A stretch of 64,000 bases of DNA, taken from NCBI RefSeq assembly GCF_040215725.1, contig NZ_CP157968.1:1612001-1676000 (forward strand). The letters run 5' to 3'. Position 1 is the first letter of the stretch, and every line of letters begins with the position of its first letter. This DNA comes from Rhizobium sp. ZPR4. GTDB lineage: Bacteria > Pseudomonadota > Alphaproteobacteria > Rhizobiales > Rhizobiaceae. The position numbers and the translations under genes are program-made. This document shows positions 1 to 9,076 of this stretch, one piece after another. The notes beneath the pieces were generated by a model. It ran no database searches and was not told the DNA's origin. It saw only the letters and a program-made list of their open reading frames with translations.

Positions 1-1
1 G

Positions 2-256
2 ACCCCTTCCACATCGGCGCCATCGTCGACCATGCCGTCGAAGGATGAGATCAAGACGGCGCGGCAAGCCTGCCGACAGGATGCAACGGGGCAGGGCCTC
101 AAGGGCCAGGCACGCAAAGACGCTGTCAAAAGCTGCCTGCAGCAGAAGTATCCGGTCCTGGCAAAACGCAAGACATGCCATGACGAAGGCACCGCCAAGG
201 GTCTGGAAAAGAAAGCACTGCGCGATTACGTCAAGCAGTGCATCACCGCGAGCTGA
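2..256 (+). CDS. PsiF-repeat-like small protein (5' end outside window)
   Basis: The reading frame is open to the left edge, so the N-terminus, probably with an export signal, is missing. The visible part has two copies of a cysteine-bounded motif, roughly C-x(5)-GL-x(3)-R-x(3)-C. One runs from RQACRQDATGQGLKG and the other from RKTCHDEGTAKGLEKK. This spacing is that of the PsiF repeat family, found in phosphate-starvation-induced exported proteins of unknown activity. An internal ATG at 32 exists, but the upstream frame reads as a Ser/Thr/Pro-rich linker, which fits continuation from upstream. Family assignment is by motif only. Confidence 0.65.
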   Translation, partial: TPSTSAPSSTMPSKDEIKTARQACRQDATGQGLKGQARKDAVKSCLQQKYPVLAKRKTCHDEGTAKGLEKKALRDYVKQCITAS

Positions 257-424
257 ACAGCGTACAGCGCTCACGGATCCTCACTGGACCTGTTATACAA
301 TGACAGTCCGCTCTACGGGGCGGACTACTTGCCTCGCACAATCACTGTATCCGTCACGTCCCCCTTTTCCTTCAAGGCAAGCCTCCTTATCTCCCTCGCA
401 AGGATATAGATTTCAGGACGCGAC

Positions 425-1333
425 GTGCTTTTCCATCCAGACAGACTTTCATTCGGCATTGTCCTGCCGGCGCAAACGAGAACTGCAGCCGACATACAGT
501 TCGATACTCAGCTCGGTATCGCAGCCCAAGCCGACAAATTGGGTTTCGATGCGCTGTGGGTGAGGGATGTTCCGCTTAACAGCGAAAGCTATCCCGATCC
601 GATCGGGCATGCCGATCCGTGGGTCTTCCTCGGAGCCTTGGCCGCGTCCACATCCAAGATAGCGCTGGCGACGGGCGCGATCGTGTTGCCTTTGCGGCAT
701 CCGCTCCATATCGCCAAGGCCGCGCTATCCGTCGCCTCCGTGTCGAAAGGTCGGTTCGTCCTCGGTCTCGGTTCGGGAGACCGGCCGAGCGAATATGACG
801 TTTTCGGAGAGGATATCGAGAACCGCAAGGCGCTCTTTCAATCGCATTGGGAACGCCTCGCCGCTGCGCTCAGTCCGGATCAGAAGGTCGTCGATGCAAG
901 CGATCGCGTGCGAAACGAGTTCGCCATTAGGCCCGCGCTGCAACAACCACCCATTCCCATGGTGGCGGTGGGTTCATCGTCGCAATCCCTCGAATGGATC
1001 GCCCGTCAGGCGACAGCCTGGATGACCTACTACCGCCCGCTACCCGTACAGAAAGACCGGTTGGCGCTTTGGCACAATGCTCAGGCTAAGGTAACCAAGG
1101 ATTTTCGCGGCTTCGGCCAGTCCATGGTCCTGGAACTGCTCGATAAGCCTCAGGCCTCCTATGAGGAGATCAATCTCGGCGGCAGAACCGGCAGGCGAGG
1201 GCTGGTCGACGCCTTGTCGGCGATGCGTGCAGCAGGCATTCATCACGTCGCCTTCAATCTTGTCGCGCAGGGGCGCCCGCCCGGGGAAACCATGGAGGAG
1301 ATAGCCACGGATATTCTGCCGGCCATGCGATAG
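425..1333 (+). CDS. Luciferase-like (LLM) flavin-dependent oxidoreductase
   Basis: A 302-residue protein with the bacterial-luciferase TIM-barrel pattern. It has an early strand with GFDALWVRD, the segment LATGAIVLPLRHP, and the family hallmark GRFVLGLGSGDRP near residue 115. Members bind reduced flavin (FMN or F420) and oxidise or oxygenate small organic substrates in the cytoplasm; the substrate cannot be told from sequence. The start is a GTG at 425. Neighbours are unrelated, so context gives no pathway. The length is normal and nothing looks broken. Confidence 0.8.
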   Translation: MLFHPDRLSFGIVLPAQTRTAADIQFDTQLGIAAQADKLGFDALWVRDVPLNSESYPDPIGHADPWVFLGALAASTSKIALATGAIVLPLRHPLHIAKAALSVASVSKGRFVLGLGSGDRPSEYDVFGEDIENRKALFQSHWERLAAALSPDQKVVDASDRVRNEFAIRPALQQPPIPMVAVGSSSQSLEWIARQATAWMTYYRPLPVQKDRLALWHNAQAKVTKDFRGFGQSMVLELLDKPQASYEEINLGGRTGRRGLVDALSAMRAAGIHHVAFNLVAQGRPPGETMEEIATDILPAMR

Positions 1334-1442
1334 CTTCAGCGAATTGCCCTCGATGGTGGCGTCATGGAAATCATGTCCATGGGACGCTGGCTTTTGCAGC
1401 CCTTGCCACCTATCTTTCCGCTGAAACCAAAAAGGGCCGACT

Positions 1443-2747
1443 TTGCTTCTCGAAATTTCCATCGTCATCATTCTTACCCTCCTTAACGGCGTGCTTGCCA
1501 TGTCGGAATTGGCGATCGTCTCATCCCGTCCAGCCCGCCTGAAGGTGCTTTCCGACCAAGGCAGCAGAGGTGCGACCATGGCGATGAAGTTGGCCGAGGA
1601 ACCGGGCCGCTTCCTTTCAACGGTGCAGATCGGCATCACGCTCGTCGGCGTCCTGTCCGGCGCGTTCTCGGGCGCCACGCTCGGCGCTCGGCTGTCGGGC
1701 TGGCTTGCCACGCAAGGTCTTTCGGTCGCAGCCGCCGACGCCATCGGCGTCGGTTCCGTCGTGGTCGCCATTACCTATCTATCGTTGATCATCGGCGAGC
1801 TCGTTCCGAAGCAGGTCGCTCTGCGGGCGCCGGAAGCAGTCGCCAGCAAGGTCGCGCCGGCCATGGTGTTTCTTTCCCGGGCCGCAGCGCCGCTCGTCTG
1901 GTTGCTCGACATCTCGGGACGGCTGGTTCTGAGTGCGCTCGGCCAATCCGGCAAGGCCGCGGACGGCGTCAGCGACGAGGAAATCAAGACGGTTCTCGCG
2001 GAAGCGCAAAGCGCCGGCGTCATCGCGACGGAAGAGCAGGCGATGATCTCGGGCGTCATGCGATTGGCTGATCGAACCGCAAGAGCATTGATGACACCGC
2101 GCCGCGACGTGGAGGTCATCGATATCGAGGACGGTTTCGAGGAGATCCGCGAACAGTTACGCCGCACCGAAAAGGCGCGGCTGCCGCTGCGTAAGGATAG
2201 CTCCGACGAAATCGTCGGCGTGCTGACCACCAAGGATTTCTTTGATGCGCTGGCTTCTGGCGGTCAGGCCGACATCCTGAAGCTTGCCAAACAGGTGCCG
2301 ATCGTTTCGGACCTTTCTAGCGCCCTTGACGTGGTAAAAGCGCTGCGTCGCTCTTCTTCGCATATGGTGCTGGTCTATGATGAATACGGCCACTTCGAAG
2401 GCGTCATCACATCAGGCGATATCCTTGAAGCTATTCTGGGAGCCGTTCAGGAGGAAACCGATGCCGGCGGCGAGCAGGCTCTCGTCCGCCGTCACGACGG
2501 CAGCTATCTCGTGTCCGGCTGGATGCCCATCGATGAGTTCGCCGATTTCATGAACCTGCAGATCGAAGACGATCGCGACTATCAGACGGTCGCAGGCTTC
2601 ATACTGCAGGAGCTGCGCCATCTTCCGGATGTGGGCGAAAGTTTCTCGAAGAACGGCTGGCGCTTCGAGGTCGTAGATCTCGATGGCCGTAGGATCGACA
2701 AGCTACTGGTGAGTGCGGATGACGCCGATCGCGAAGCCGATCACTGA
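1443..2747 (+). CDS. CNNM/HlyC-CorC family membrane protein with CBS pair
   Basis: A 434-residue inner-membrane protein. Residues 1-190 hold the DUF21/CNNM module: about four hydrophobic segments with the conserved NGVLAMSELAIVSSR and IGELVPKQ motifs. Two CBS domains follow (about 205-330; ALMTPRRDVEVID and SHMVLVYDEYGHFEGVIT are typical). A C-terminal CorC_HlyC domain follows that (about 345-425). Relatives act in magnesium or cobalt efflux and resistance; the old hemolysin name is historical. The start is a TTG at 1443 with a weak purine-rich stretch upstream. Intact. Confidence 0.88.
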   Translation: MLLEISIVIILTLLNGVLAMSELAIVSSRPARLKVLSDQGSRGATMAMKLAEEPGRFLSTVQIGITLVGVLSGAFSGATLGARLSGWLATQGLSVAAADAIGVGSVVVAITYLSLIIGELVPKQVALRAPEAVASKVAPAMVFLSRAAAPLVWLLDISGRLVLSALGQSGKAADGVSDEEIKTVLAEAQSAGVIATEEQAMISGVMRLADRTARALMTPRRDVEVIDIEDGFEEIREQLRRTEKARLPLRKDSSDEIVGVLTTKDFFDALASGGQADILKLAKQVPIVSDLSSALDVVKALRRSSSHMVLVYDEYGHFEGVITSGDILEAILGAVQEETDAGGEQALVRRHDGSYLVSGWMPIDEFADFMNLQIEDDRDYQTVAGFILQELRHLPDVGESFSKNGWRFEVVDLDGRRIDKLLVSADDADREADH

Positions 2748-2805
2748 AATTCATCCGAAAGACGGCTCGTCGTTTTGCTGCGGGCTTTGCGGTAGTCACC
2801 CGCCC

Positions 2806-3123
2806 TTATCTTTCCTGCTTGGCCCGCGCTCGTGCGCTCGCTCCAACATGGTCGACTCGATCAACGAATCCTCGCGCCCGCGCTATCCGAATAAAAGCCC
2901 GCCAGCGGGGCTTCTCGCAAAAATACTCCGGCGAGAATGGCGCAAGCACCATATCGATATCGTTGAAAGCGCGCTGACGGCCGAGATCAGAACCAAGGCC
3001 TGGCTCCAATGCTATTCCTCCGGTAACGGCGTAATCCAGACCGCAGGCATTCAGCTTGTGGAGCACAGAAATGACCCGTTGGGCATCAGCGGCTTCCAGA
3101 AACGGATCAAGTCGCATTGTCAT
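2806..3123 (-). pseudogene. Truncated nucleotidyltransferase-like gene
   Basis: The ATG at 3123 has a GGAG about 10 bases upstream. The first 65 codons look like a minimal nucleotidyltransferase: a helix, then VTGGIALE, then FNDIDMVL, matching the pol-beta-type GG...DxD pattern. After this the chain becomes arginine- and alanine-rich without family features and stops at 105 residues, about half of a normal member. The tail suggests a frameshift or a junction with unrelated DNA. I infer a decayed gene. Confidence 0.55.
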
Positions 3124-3201
3124 TTCCGAATCACTCCGCTCATGGAACACGCCATTCGCTGATAGTGGAATGCAAGGCGCCCATATTTGGAAGCAAACAC
3201 A

Positions 3202-3480
3202 ATGGGCAATGCCGCGTTTTATCCCGAACAGCCGCAGTTTGATGAAATACGTTTTGCGTCGGAAGACCGTGCTCTCCAGATGGTACGAAAGTTCCATAAC
3301 ATAGATTATCTGATTTCAGCTGTAGCGGAGGTACATTCTATTTCCAAGTGCGAGATGCCAGTGATTACAATGGTTTCGCTTTGGAGATTCTGGCATGGCC
3401 GGATGATATTGGTAACTGCCTCTCGCCGATCGGCTGCCCCTTCAGCATCTCTTCGAGTGCAAGGTTTCATTCAACGAGAT
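3202..3480 (+). pseudogene. Possible frameshifted small hypothetical gene
   Basis: The ATG at 3202 has GGAAG upstream and opens a plausible coding stretch (AAFYPEQPQFDEIRFASED and on) that loses coding character near 3320. From 3324 another frame continues with SGGTFYFQVRDASDYNGF and ALEILAWPDD, which reads as a natural protein. One indel around 3312-3330 would join them. The second frame has no clear proper end before the EamA gene on the other strand. No family recognised. The region 3124-3533 holds nothing else I can support. Confidence 0.22.
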
Positions 3481-3533
3481 CAGTCCGTCAGTCGGTAAGT
3501 CTCGGCAGATCGTCGCGCGATTTAGCGACGGGC

Positions 3534-4448
3534 TCAATGCCCATCCCGAGCAACAGCGTCTTTCGGGACCGTGTCGACCAGATTCTTCCGATGGAAGATG
3601 AAAAGCCCGGCAAGGACGATGATGACGGAGCCGATGATGATCTGGGTATCGGGAATATCGCCGAAGAAAACGAAGCCCAGCACGATTGCCCAGACAAGCA
3701 GGCTGTATTGAAGCGGAGCCAGGAGCGACGCCGGAGCAAGCTTCAGGGATCGGGTTATCAGCATGTGGGCGCTGCCGGCAACGATGCCAAGAGCGAGCAT
3801 GGCGCCAAGATCGAGCGCCGATGCCGAACGCCAGTCGCCGATGCTGATCACCAATCCGGCGATGAGCGCACCGACCGTCTGCCACGCGACGAGCGTCGCA
3901 TCGGGTGTCTGCCGCAACCGCCGCCCGAGCACCAGGGTCAATGCGAATGCAAGGCTGCCGCCAAGGCCGAAAAGCGATGGCCAGGAAAACATTGCCGCCG
4001 AAGGTCTGAGAGCAATCAATACGCCGATAAAGCCGACGAAAACCGCCAGCCAGCGCCGCCAGCCGATCCTCTCATTCAGGAAGAAATGTGAGATCGCCGC
4101 CACATAGATGGGACCAGCCATATAGAAGGTCATGACATCGGCAAGCGGCAGATAGGCGACAGCGGCGTAAAAGAGAGCGACGTCGAGCGTCGTCACGACG
4201 ACACGCAAAAGCTGCAACGGCGGCCGTTCGAGGCGAAAAAGCGCGTCGCTGCCCTGCCGCGCGATCATCGGCACCAGAATAATGAACGAACCGAAAGAGC
4301 GGATCACCAGAATTTGGCCGACGGAGAAACTCGCAACGAGCCACTTGCCCATGGCGTCGTTCAGAGAAAACAGGAAGTCGCCGAAAAGCATCATCAGCAT
4401 GCCGGCAAGCACAAGATTGCCGCTTGTTACGGCTTTGCCCACGCGCAT
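3534..4448 (-). CDS. EamA/DMT-family transporter
   Basis: A 304-residue integral membrane protein with about ten hydrophobic segments in two repeated halves, as in the drug/metabolite transporter superfamily. The first half starts with MLMMLFGDFLFSLNDAMGKW; the second contains LIALRPSAAMFSWPSLFGLG and ends in VIIVLAGLFIFHRK. Such proteins export amino acids, metabolites or drugs; no substrate can be named. A longer frame starts at 4484 with GTG GTG, but the ATG at 4448 has AAGGA at good distance and is preferred. It diverges from the c-di-GMP gene. Confidence 0.85.
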   Translation of the reverse strand: MRVGKAVTSGNLVLAGMLMMLFGDFLFSLNDAMGKWLVASFSVGQILVIRSFGSFIILVPMIARQGSDALFRLERPPLQLLRVVVTTLDVALFYAAVAYLPLADVMTFYMAGPIYVAAISHFFLNERIGWRRWLAVFVGFIGVLIALRPSAAMFSWPSLFGLGGSLAFALTLVLGRRLRQTPDATLVAWQTVGALIAGLVISIGDWRSASALDLGAMLALGIVAGSAHMLITRSLKLAPASLLAPLQYSLLVWAIVLGFVFFGDIPDTQIIIGSVIIVLAGLFIFHRKNLVDTVPKDAVARDGH

Positions 4449-4770
4449 ACTATTTTGTCCTTGCGAATCCAGCGTTTCCACCACCTGCGCTTTAGCCGGT
4501 TTTGCCCCCTACCCGCAATGGCATTCATCGCCAACGTTTCATCCCGAAAATGCATTGACTTCCACAACGCAAGCATCCGCGCACTCATTGTGGGCAAACA
4601 CGATCTTCCTGTAAAACTTGAGCGGATGTTTATAAATTCGGTTATATGATAACATTTATGTGAACAGAGAAACCAACCCTCGCCTGCGACGAAGGTCGAC
4701 ATGCCTATACGCTTTCATTGTTGCAGAATTGCCTGCCGATATTGTCCGCTTGCCGGGTGAGAGAACATAA
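4449..4770. other. Divergent intergenic region
   Basis: The 320 bases between the EamA gene (minus) and the PAS-GGDEF-EAL gene (plus) must hold both promoters. The stretch 4600-4660 is AT-rich. I see no clear operator, RNA gene or conserved small ORF. Confidence 0.5.
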
Positions 4771-6867
4771 ATGATGCAGCCGCCGGATGGATCGCCAGAG
4801 CCTAAGCACCGAGATCAAGACGGTGAGGACGAGCAGGTCCGCGAGCCGTTTGAATCGCTTCAGGCTCGGTATCTGTCTCTCGCCGAGCGTTACGAATGGC
4901 TCGAGGCGATGATCAACTACGTGCCGGACTATATCTATGCCAAGGACAGGAGCGGCCGGTTCCTTTTTGCCAACATGGCGATCGTCCTCAACAATGGTTT
5001 CACGCATGTCGACGAACTGATCGGCCTTACCGACGCCGAAATTCACCCGATGGCCGACGCCCACAAGATCGAGGAAGTCGAACGACAGGTGATGGAAAGC
5101 GGCAAAGCCGATCTCGGCGTCGAAGAGCGGCGCCTCAAGGGTGAAGGCTGGCTCATGATGTCGCGAGTGCCGCTGCGCGATAGAAACGGCAATATCATCG
5201 GCGTCGTCGGAGCATCCCGCGATATTTCCGCTCGAAAACGGGCGGAAAAATTGATGAGCGCTCAAACGAAACTTCTGCAGGATGTGGCCCGAGGCGTCGA
5301 TCTCGATGTGTTTCTCAAGGAGGCCCGGATGCTTCTTGAGGGCTTGCTCAATGGCAGACGGGTCAGTTTCGCTCTCGACGGCGAGCAAGCCGAGCCCCTT
5401 GCCGGCGACATCCTGGAATTTCCCATTTTCTCGCGGGACGGTGGCCAGCATGGGGCCTTGGTAACGGTGCAAACCGATGGCGATGAAGCCGGACTTATGG
5501 AATTCTTCGCTGGCATAGCGCAGACAGTTGGAATAGCCATCGATCGCCATCGGGACATCGCCCATATTGCCTATCTGGCCGAACATGATGCGCTCACCGG
5601 CCTGCCCAACCGCATGTTGCTCGACCGCAAGCTCAGCGCCCTGCTCGAAAAAGCAGCACGGAAGCGAAGGTCTCTGGCCGTTGCCTTTGTCGACCTGGAC
5701 AATTTCAAGCTGGTGAACGACACCCTAGGCCATGCGGCTGGCGACGAATTGCTGACGGTGGTTGCACAGCGCATATCGACCCATATCGGCGCTCGCGGCA
5801 TCGTCTCGCGGATCGGTGGCGATGAATTCATCATCGTTCTAGAAGAGTCCCCTGAGCCGATATATGAAAGACTCGCGGCCGTTCTGGCAGACATATCCAA
5901 GCCAATGGTCGTACAAGGGGTCGAATTCCGCGTGGGCTGCAGCATTGGTGTGGCCTGCGCCATGGAGCATGGCAAGACGGCTTCGGAACTGTTCGCGAAT
6001 GCCGACATGGCACTCTATCGTGCCAAGGAAGCCGGGCGCAACGCCATTCGCCTGTTCACGCCGGCCATGGCGGAGGACGCCCGCAACAAGCTGATCCGTA
6101 TCGAGGAATTGCGGCGTGCTGTGGAGCGGGACGAATTCGTGCTCCATTATCAGCCACAAAAGGAAGTTCGCAGCGGTAAGGTCATTGGTGTCGAGGCCCT
6201 TGTACGGTGGCAGCATCCTACCCAGGGCTTGTTGCTGCCTGGCGCCTTCATTCCGCTCGCCGAGGAAACGGGGCTCATCGTCCCGCTCGGCGAAATCGTT
6301 TTGCGCAAAGCCTGCCAGCAAGCCCGGTTATGGCAAGATCGCGATCTGCCCGCGCTGCGTATGGGCGTCAACGTATCGGCCCGGCAATTCCTGGAGAGTT
6401 CGCTGACAAGCCAGGTCGCGTCCGCGCTGCAATCTGCGGATCTCGATCCGCAATGGCTTGAACTCGAATTGACGGAAAGCTTGATCATGCGTGATGTCGA
6501 GGGCGCCATAGAGCGGATGCATGAGCTGAAGAAGCTGGGTGTCAGCCTTGCGATTGATGATTTCGGCACCGGATATTCAAGCCTGAGTACCCTCAGACGC
6601 TTTCCGCTTTCCCGCTTGAAGATCGATAGATCGTTCATTGCCGATATTCCGGAAAAGCCCGGCGATATGGCTATTACCTCCGCCATCGTATCGCTTGGCA
6701 GAACACTCGATCTGGAGGTCGTAGCGGAAGGCGTCGAGACCGAGGAGCAGGCCCGTTTTCTCGAAGGCGCTGGATGCGAACTGCTTCAAGGTTATCTGTT
6801 CGCCCGCCCCCTTCCCTCGTCAGAGATCGAAAGCCTGATTGCTGGAACGGCTGCGAAAGCTGGGTAG
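4771..6867 (+). CDS. PAS-GGDEF-EAL cyclic-di-GMP protein
   Basis: A 698-residue cytoplasmic signalling protein. A short N-terminal region is followed by a PAS domain (about 40-160; YIYAKDRSGRFLFAN), a degenerate sensor stretch, a GGDEF diguanylate cyclase domain (about 265-425) with intact RIGGDEF, and an EAL phosphodiesterase domain (about 440-690). The EAL domain keeps EALVRW, NVSARQF, ELTES, DDFGTGYSS, KIDRSFI, AEGVET and QGYLFARP, so both catalytic modules look functional. The RxxD product-inhibition site five residues before GGDEF is absent. No transmembrane segment is visible. It stands alone and probably tunes motility or biofilm in response to the PAS ligand. Confidence 0.93.
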   Translation: MMQPPDGSPEPKHRDQDGEDEQVREPFESLQARYLSLAERYEWLEAMINYVPDYIYAKDRSGRFLFANMAIVLNNGFTHVDELIGLTDAEIHPMADAHKIEEVERQVMESGKADLGVEERRLKGEGWLMMSRVPLRDRNGNIIGVVGASRDISARKRAEKLMSAQTKLLQDVARGVDLDVFLKEARMLLEGLLNGRRVSFALDGEQAEPLAGDILEFPIFSRDGGQHGALVTVQTDGDEAGLMEFFAGIAQTVGIAIDRHRDIAHIAYLAEHDALTGLPNRMLLDRKLSALLEKAARKRRSLAVAFVDLDNFKLVNDTLGHAAGDELLTVVAQRISTHIGARGIVSRIGGDEFIIVLEESPEPIYERLAAVLADISKPMVVQGVEFRVGCSIGVACAMEHGKTASELFANADMALYRAKEAGRNAIRLFTPAMAEDARNKLIRIEELRRAVERDEFVLHYQPQKEVRSGKVIGVEALVRWQHPTQGLLLPGAFIPLAEETGLIVPLGEIVLRKACQQARLWQDRDLPALRMGVNVSARQFLESSLTSQVASALQSADLDPQWLELELTESLIMRDVEGAIERMHELKKLGVSLAIDDFGTGYSSLSTLRRFPLSRLKIDRSFIADIPEKPGDMAITSAIVSLGRTLDLEVVAEGVETEEQARFLEGAGCELLQGYLFARPLPSSEIESLIAGTAAKAG

Positions 6868-6913
6868 ATATTTGCCCGAGAGCGGCTTGGCGCTTGCCGT
6901 ACGCGGACGCGTG

Positions 6914-8032
6914 TCAAGGAAATGTCACGATCTCTATCCAGTTCGCGCCGGCGTTGACCGGGTATCGGCCGACCAGGCCGAGACCACCATCGGCTTGGTC
7001 GATAGCATAGACCGACAGCCTGTCGGATTTCTCGCCGGATGCGACAAGAAACTGGCCCGACGGATCGATGCGAATGCCGCGCGGCTGCTGTTCGGTTGGA
7101 TAGCTTTTGACGTGGGTCAGTCTGCCGCTGCTTGCGTCGACGTGGAAAAGTGCAATCCGGCTGGTGGTTCTCTCCGTCGTATAAAGAAATTTGCCGTTCG
7201 GCGTGACGCCGATATCCGCGGCCCAGACCTTCGGTTTGCCGTCGTCTGCTAGCGCCCCGGCCGGCGCAGACGAACCGGATATCGCCGGACCGGCCGGCGC
7301 GATGCCTGGTGACAGTCCTGCGCCCTCGGGAATGGAAGCAACACTTTCGATCTCGCTCAACGTGCCCTTATCGGTATCGAGCGCATAGTGGATGACATGG
7401 CCGGTCAGTTCCGTCAGGACATATACGGCCTTATTGTCGGGCGAGACGGCAATGTGCCGCGGACCAAAACCAGCACCGGTTGTAACCTGTGTCGGATCGT
7501 TCGGCTTCAGTATCCCGGTCTCGGGGTCGAGAGTGAATTGCTGCACAGCATCAGAACCGAGATTGGTGGCAAAGACATATTTGCCTGTCCGGTCACTGAC
7601 GATCGAATGGGCATTGCGTCCGGTTGCGATCACTTGCTGAGCCTGCGCGGTGACCAGCCCGTTCTTGCCGATGAGCAGCACGGCGATCTTGCTGCCGCCA
7701 TAGGAAGCAGCAAATAGAAGCCCGCCCGTCGGATCGAGGGAGACGTAAGCCATGCTGTCGGGTAGAGCGGCGACGGCCTCCTGCCTTAGCCTGCCACTCT
7801 CGGGGTCGATCACCAGCGTCAATACCCGGTAAGGCTGCGCGCGGATGACGGCATAGAGATGCCGCCGGTCCGGACTGACAGCCATCGGCATGACCATCTG
7901 ACCAACATCCACGCTGGATATTGGCGTGAGCGTGCCTGTCGCCCCGTCCATCCTGTATGCATCGATCGTTCCGGCGACTGCCGTCGAGACATAGACGAAT
8001 GTGCGAGATACACTGGAAGAAGTCTGAGCCAC
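6914..8032 (-). CDS. Seven-bladed propeller lactonase (YbhE/Pgl-like)
   Basis: A 372-residue protein with the repeating blade pattern of the lactonase family of 6-phosphogluconolactonases and muconate cycloisomerases: FVYVSTAVAGTIDAYRMD, VSPDRRHLYAV, FGPRHIAVSPDNKAVYVL, GVTPNGKFLYTTERT, QPRGIRIDPSGQFLVASG. An Ala/Pro/Gly-rich insertion sits near residue 250. No signal peptide is evident. The start is GTG at 8032 with GGGGTGAT upstream. The FCD regulator gene lies just upstream on the same strand and may control it. The exact sugar lactone substrate is unknown. Confidence 0.82.
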   Translation of the reverse strand: MAQTSSSVSRTFVYVSTAVAGTIDAYRMDGATGTLTPISSVDVGQMVMPMAVSPDRRHLYAVIRAQPYRVLTLVIDPESGRLRQEAVAALPDSMAYVSLDPTGGLLFAASYGGSKIAVLLIGKNGLVTAQAQQVIATGRNAHSIVSDRTGKYVFATNLGSDAVQQFTLDPETGILKPNDPTQVTTGAGFGPRHIAVSPDNKAVYVLTELTGHVIHYALDTDKGTLSEIESVASIPEGAGLSPGIAPAGPAISGSSAPAGALADDGKPKVWAADIGVTPNGKFLYTTERTTSRIALFHVDASSGRLTHVKSYPTEQQPRGIRIDPSGQFLVASGEKSDRLSVYAIDQADGGLGLVGRYPVNAGANWIEIVTFP

Positions 8033-8200
8033 GGATCACCCCGTCCGAACGTCCCCGCCGATTTAACCGGCAGTGCTTCGGATCCTCTAGCAAATATCAT
8101 GCGGCTGCCACCGAATGCGCGAAAACCCGATAGTCGTCATCGCGCCTCGATTTACGTCGCCAAATACTCGGAGCGCCTCTTCCGAGAGCGCGTTTAATAT

Positions 8201-8220
8201 CATATGACATAATATGACCA
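8201..8220 (-). promoter_or_regulatory. Candidate FCD-regulator operator before lactonase gene
   Basis: On the minus strand this AT-rich site reads TGGTCATATTATGTCATATG. It shares the core TATTATGwCwTA with a site before the regulator's own start (9011-9030). It lies between the regulator and lactonase genes. Recognised only by comparing the two sites. Confidence 0.35.
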
Positions 8221-8237
8221 TAACAGCGTGTCGAGTA

Positions 8238-8954
8238 TTATTGCGCCTGCAGCTCGGCCAGGAGGCGATAACGGCGCTGGCTCGCCAGCATATGTGCCCG
8301 CATCGCCTGGCGCGCTCGCTCCGGGTCCTGGTCCGCGATCGCAGCCAGAATTTCCGCATGCTCGGCATGCACCTTCTCCAGATAGGCGCGATCATTCGCT
8401 TCAGGCAATGTCGGAAACTGTCCGCGCGGGATGGTTCGGGCGCCGAAATGCCGGAGTACATCGACATAGAAGCGGTTGTTCGTGGCCGCCGCGATCGCCA
8501 TGTGGAATTCATAATCCGCTTCGACGGTCGATAGTCCCTGCTCGATCAGCAGCGCCATCTTGCGGTTGGCAGCTGCAATTGCCGCCTCCTGTTCGGCCGT
8601 TCGGCGATAGGCGGCGATTGCCGCCGCTTCGCCTTCCGCAGCCATGCGGAATTCGAGCAATTCCAGCGTCTCGGGGATGCTTTTGACCTCGATGGGCGTC
8701 AATAGCAGACCGGATCGTGCCGACGTTTGGGAAACAAATACCCCCTTGCCTTGAACGGGCTGGACAAGGCCGGCAGCACGAAGGTCCGCAATCGCCTCGC
8801 GCACCACAGTCCGGCTGACATCGAAGGCCGCTTCGAGCTGCGGTTCCGTCGGAAGCTGGTCGCCGGCCTGAAGCTTGCCAGTCTCGATCTGCATGCGCAG
8901 TTCATCGATGACCCTTTGTGCCAGCCTTTGCCTCGCCCGGACATTTGTCGTCAT
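8238..8954 (-). CDS. GntR-family regulator, FCD (FadR/LldR) type
   Basis: A 238-residue transcription factor. The N-terminal winged helix (about 10-75) has AGDQLPTEPQLEAAFDVSRT and VREAIADLRAAGLV, typical of GntR. The C-terminal all-helical FCD domain (about 90-225) keeps the metal/ligand positions: D in DYEFHMAI, H in HAEHAEIL, and H in MRAHML. FCD regulators usually repress sugar-acid or organic-acid catabolic genes and are released by the substrate. It is followed by the lactonase gene, a sensible target. Confidence 0.9.
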   Translation of the reverse strand: MTTNVRARQRLAQRVIDELRMQIETGKLQAGDQLPTEPQLEAAFDVSRTVVREAIADLRAAGLVQPVQGKGVFVSQTSARSGLLLTPIEVKSIPETLELLEFRMAAEGEAAAIAAYRRTAEQEAAIAAANRKMALLIEQGLSTVEADYEFHMAIAAATNNRFYVDVLRHFGARTIPRGQFPTLPEANDRAYLEKVHAEHAEILAAIADQDPERARQAMRAHMLASQRRYRLLAELQAQ

Positions 8955-9010
8955 TCCCGATCCCCGATTCTATTCCTGCTGTTCAACCGCAGCCACTTCT
9001 TATAGTCAAC

Positions 9011-9030
9011 GTTAAGTCATAATACGAATA
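9011..9030 (-). promoter_or_regulatory. Candidate autoregulatory operator of FCD regulator
   Basis: On the minus strand it reads TATTCGTATTATGACTTAAC, upstream of the regulator start at 8954. It shares TATTATGwCwTA with the site at 8201-8220. Confidence 0.33.
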
Positions 9031-9076
9031 GTCTTAACATGGGGCGCATCGAATGCAATTGGTGCGGACAGGGCGA

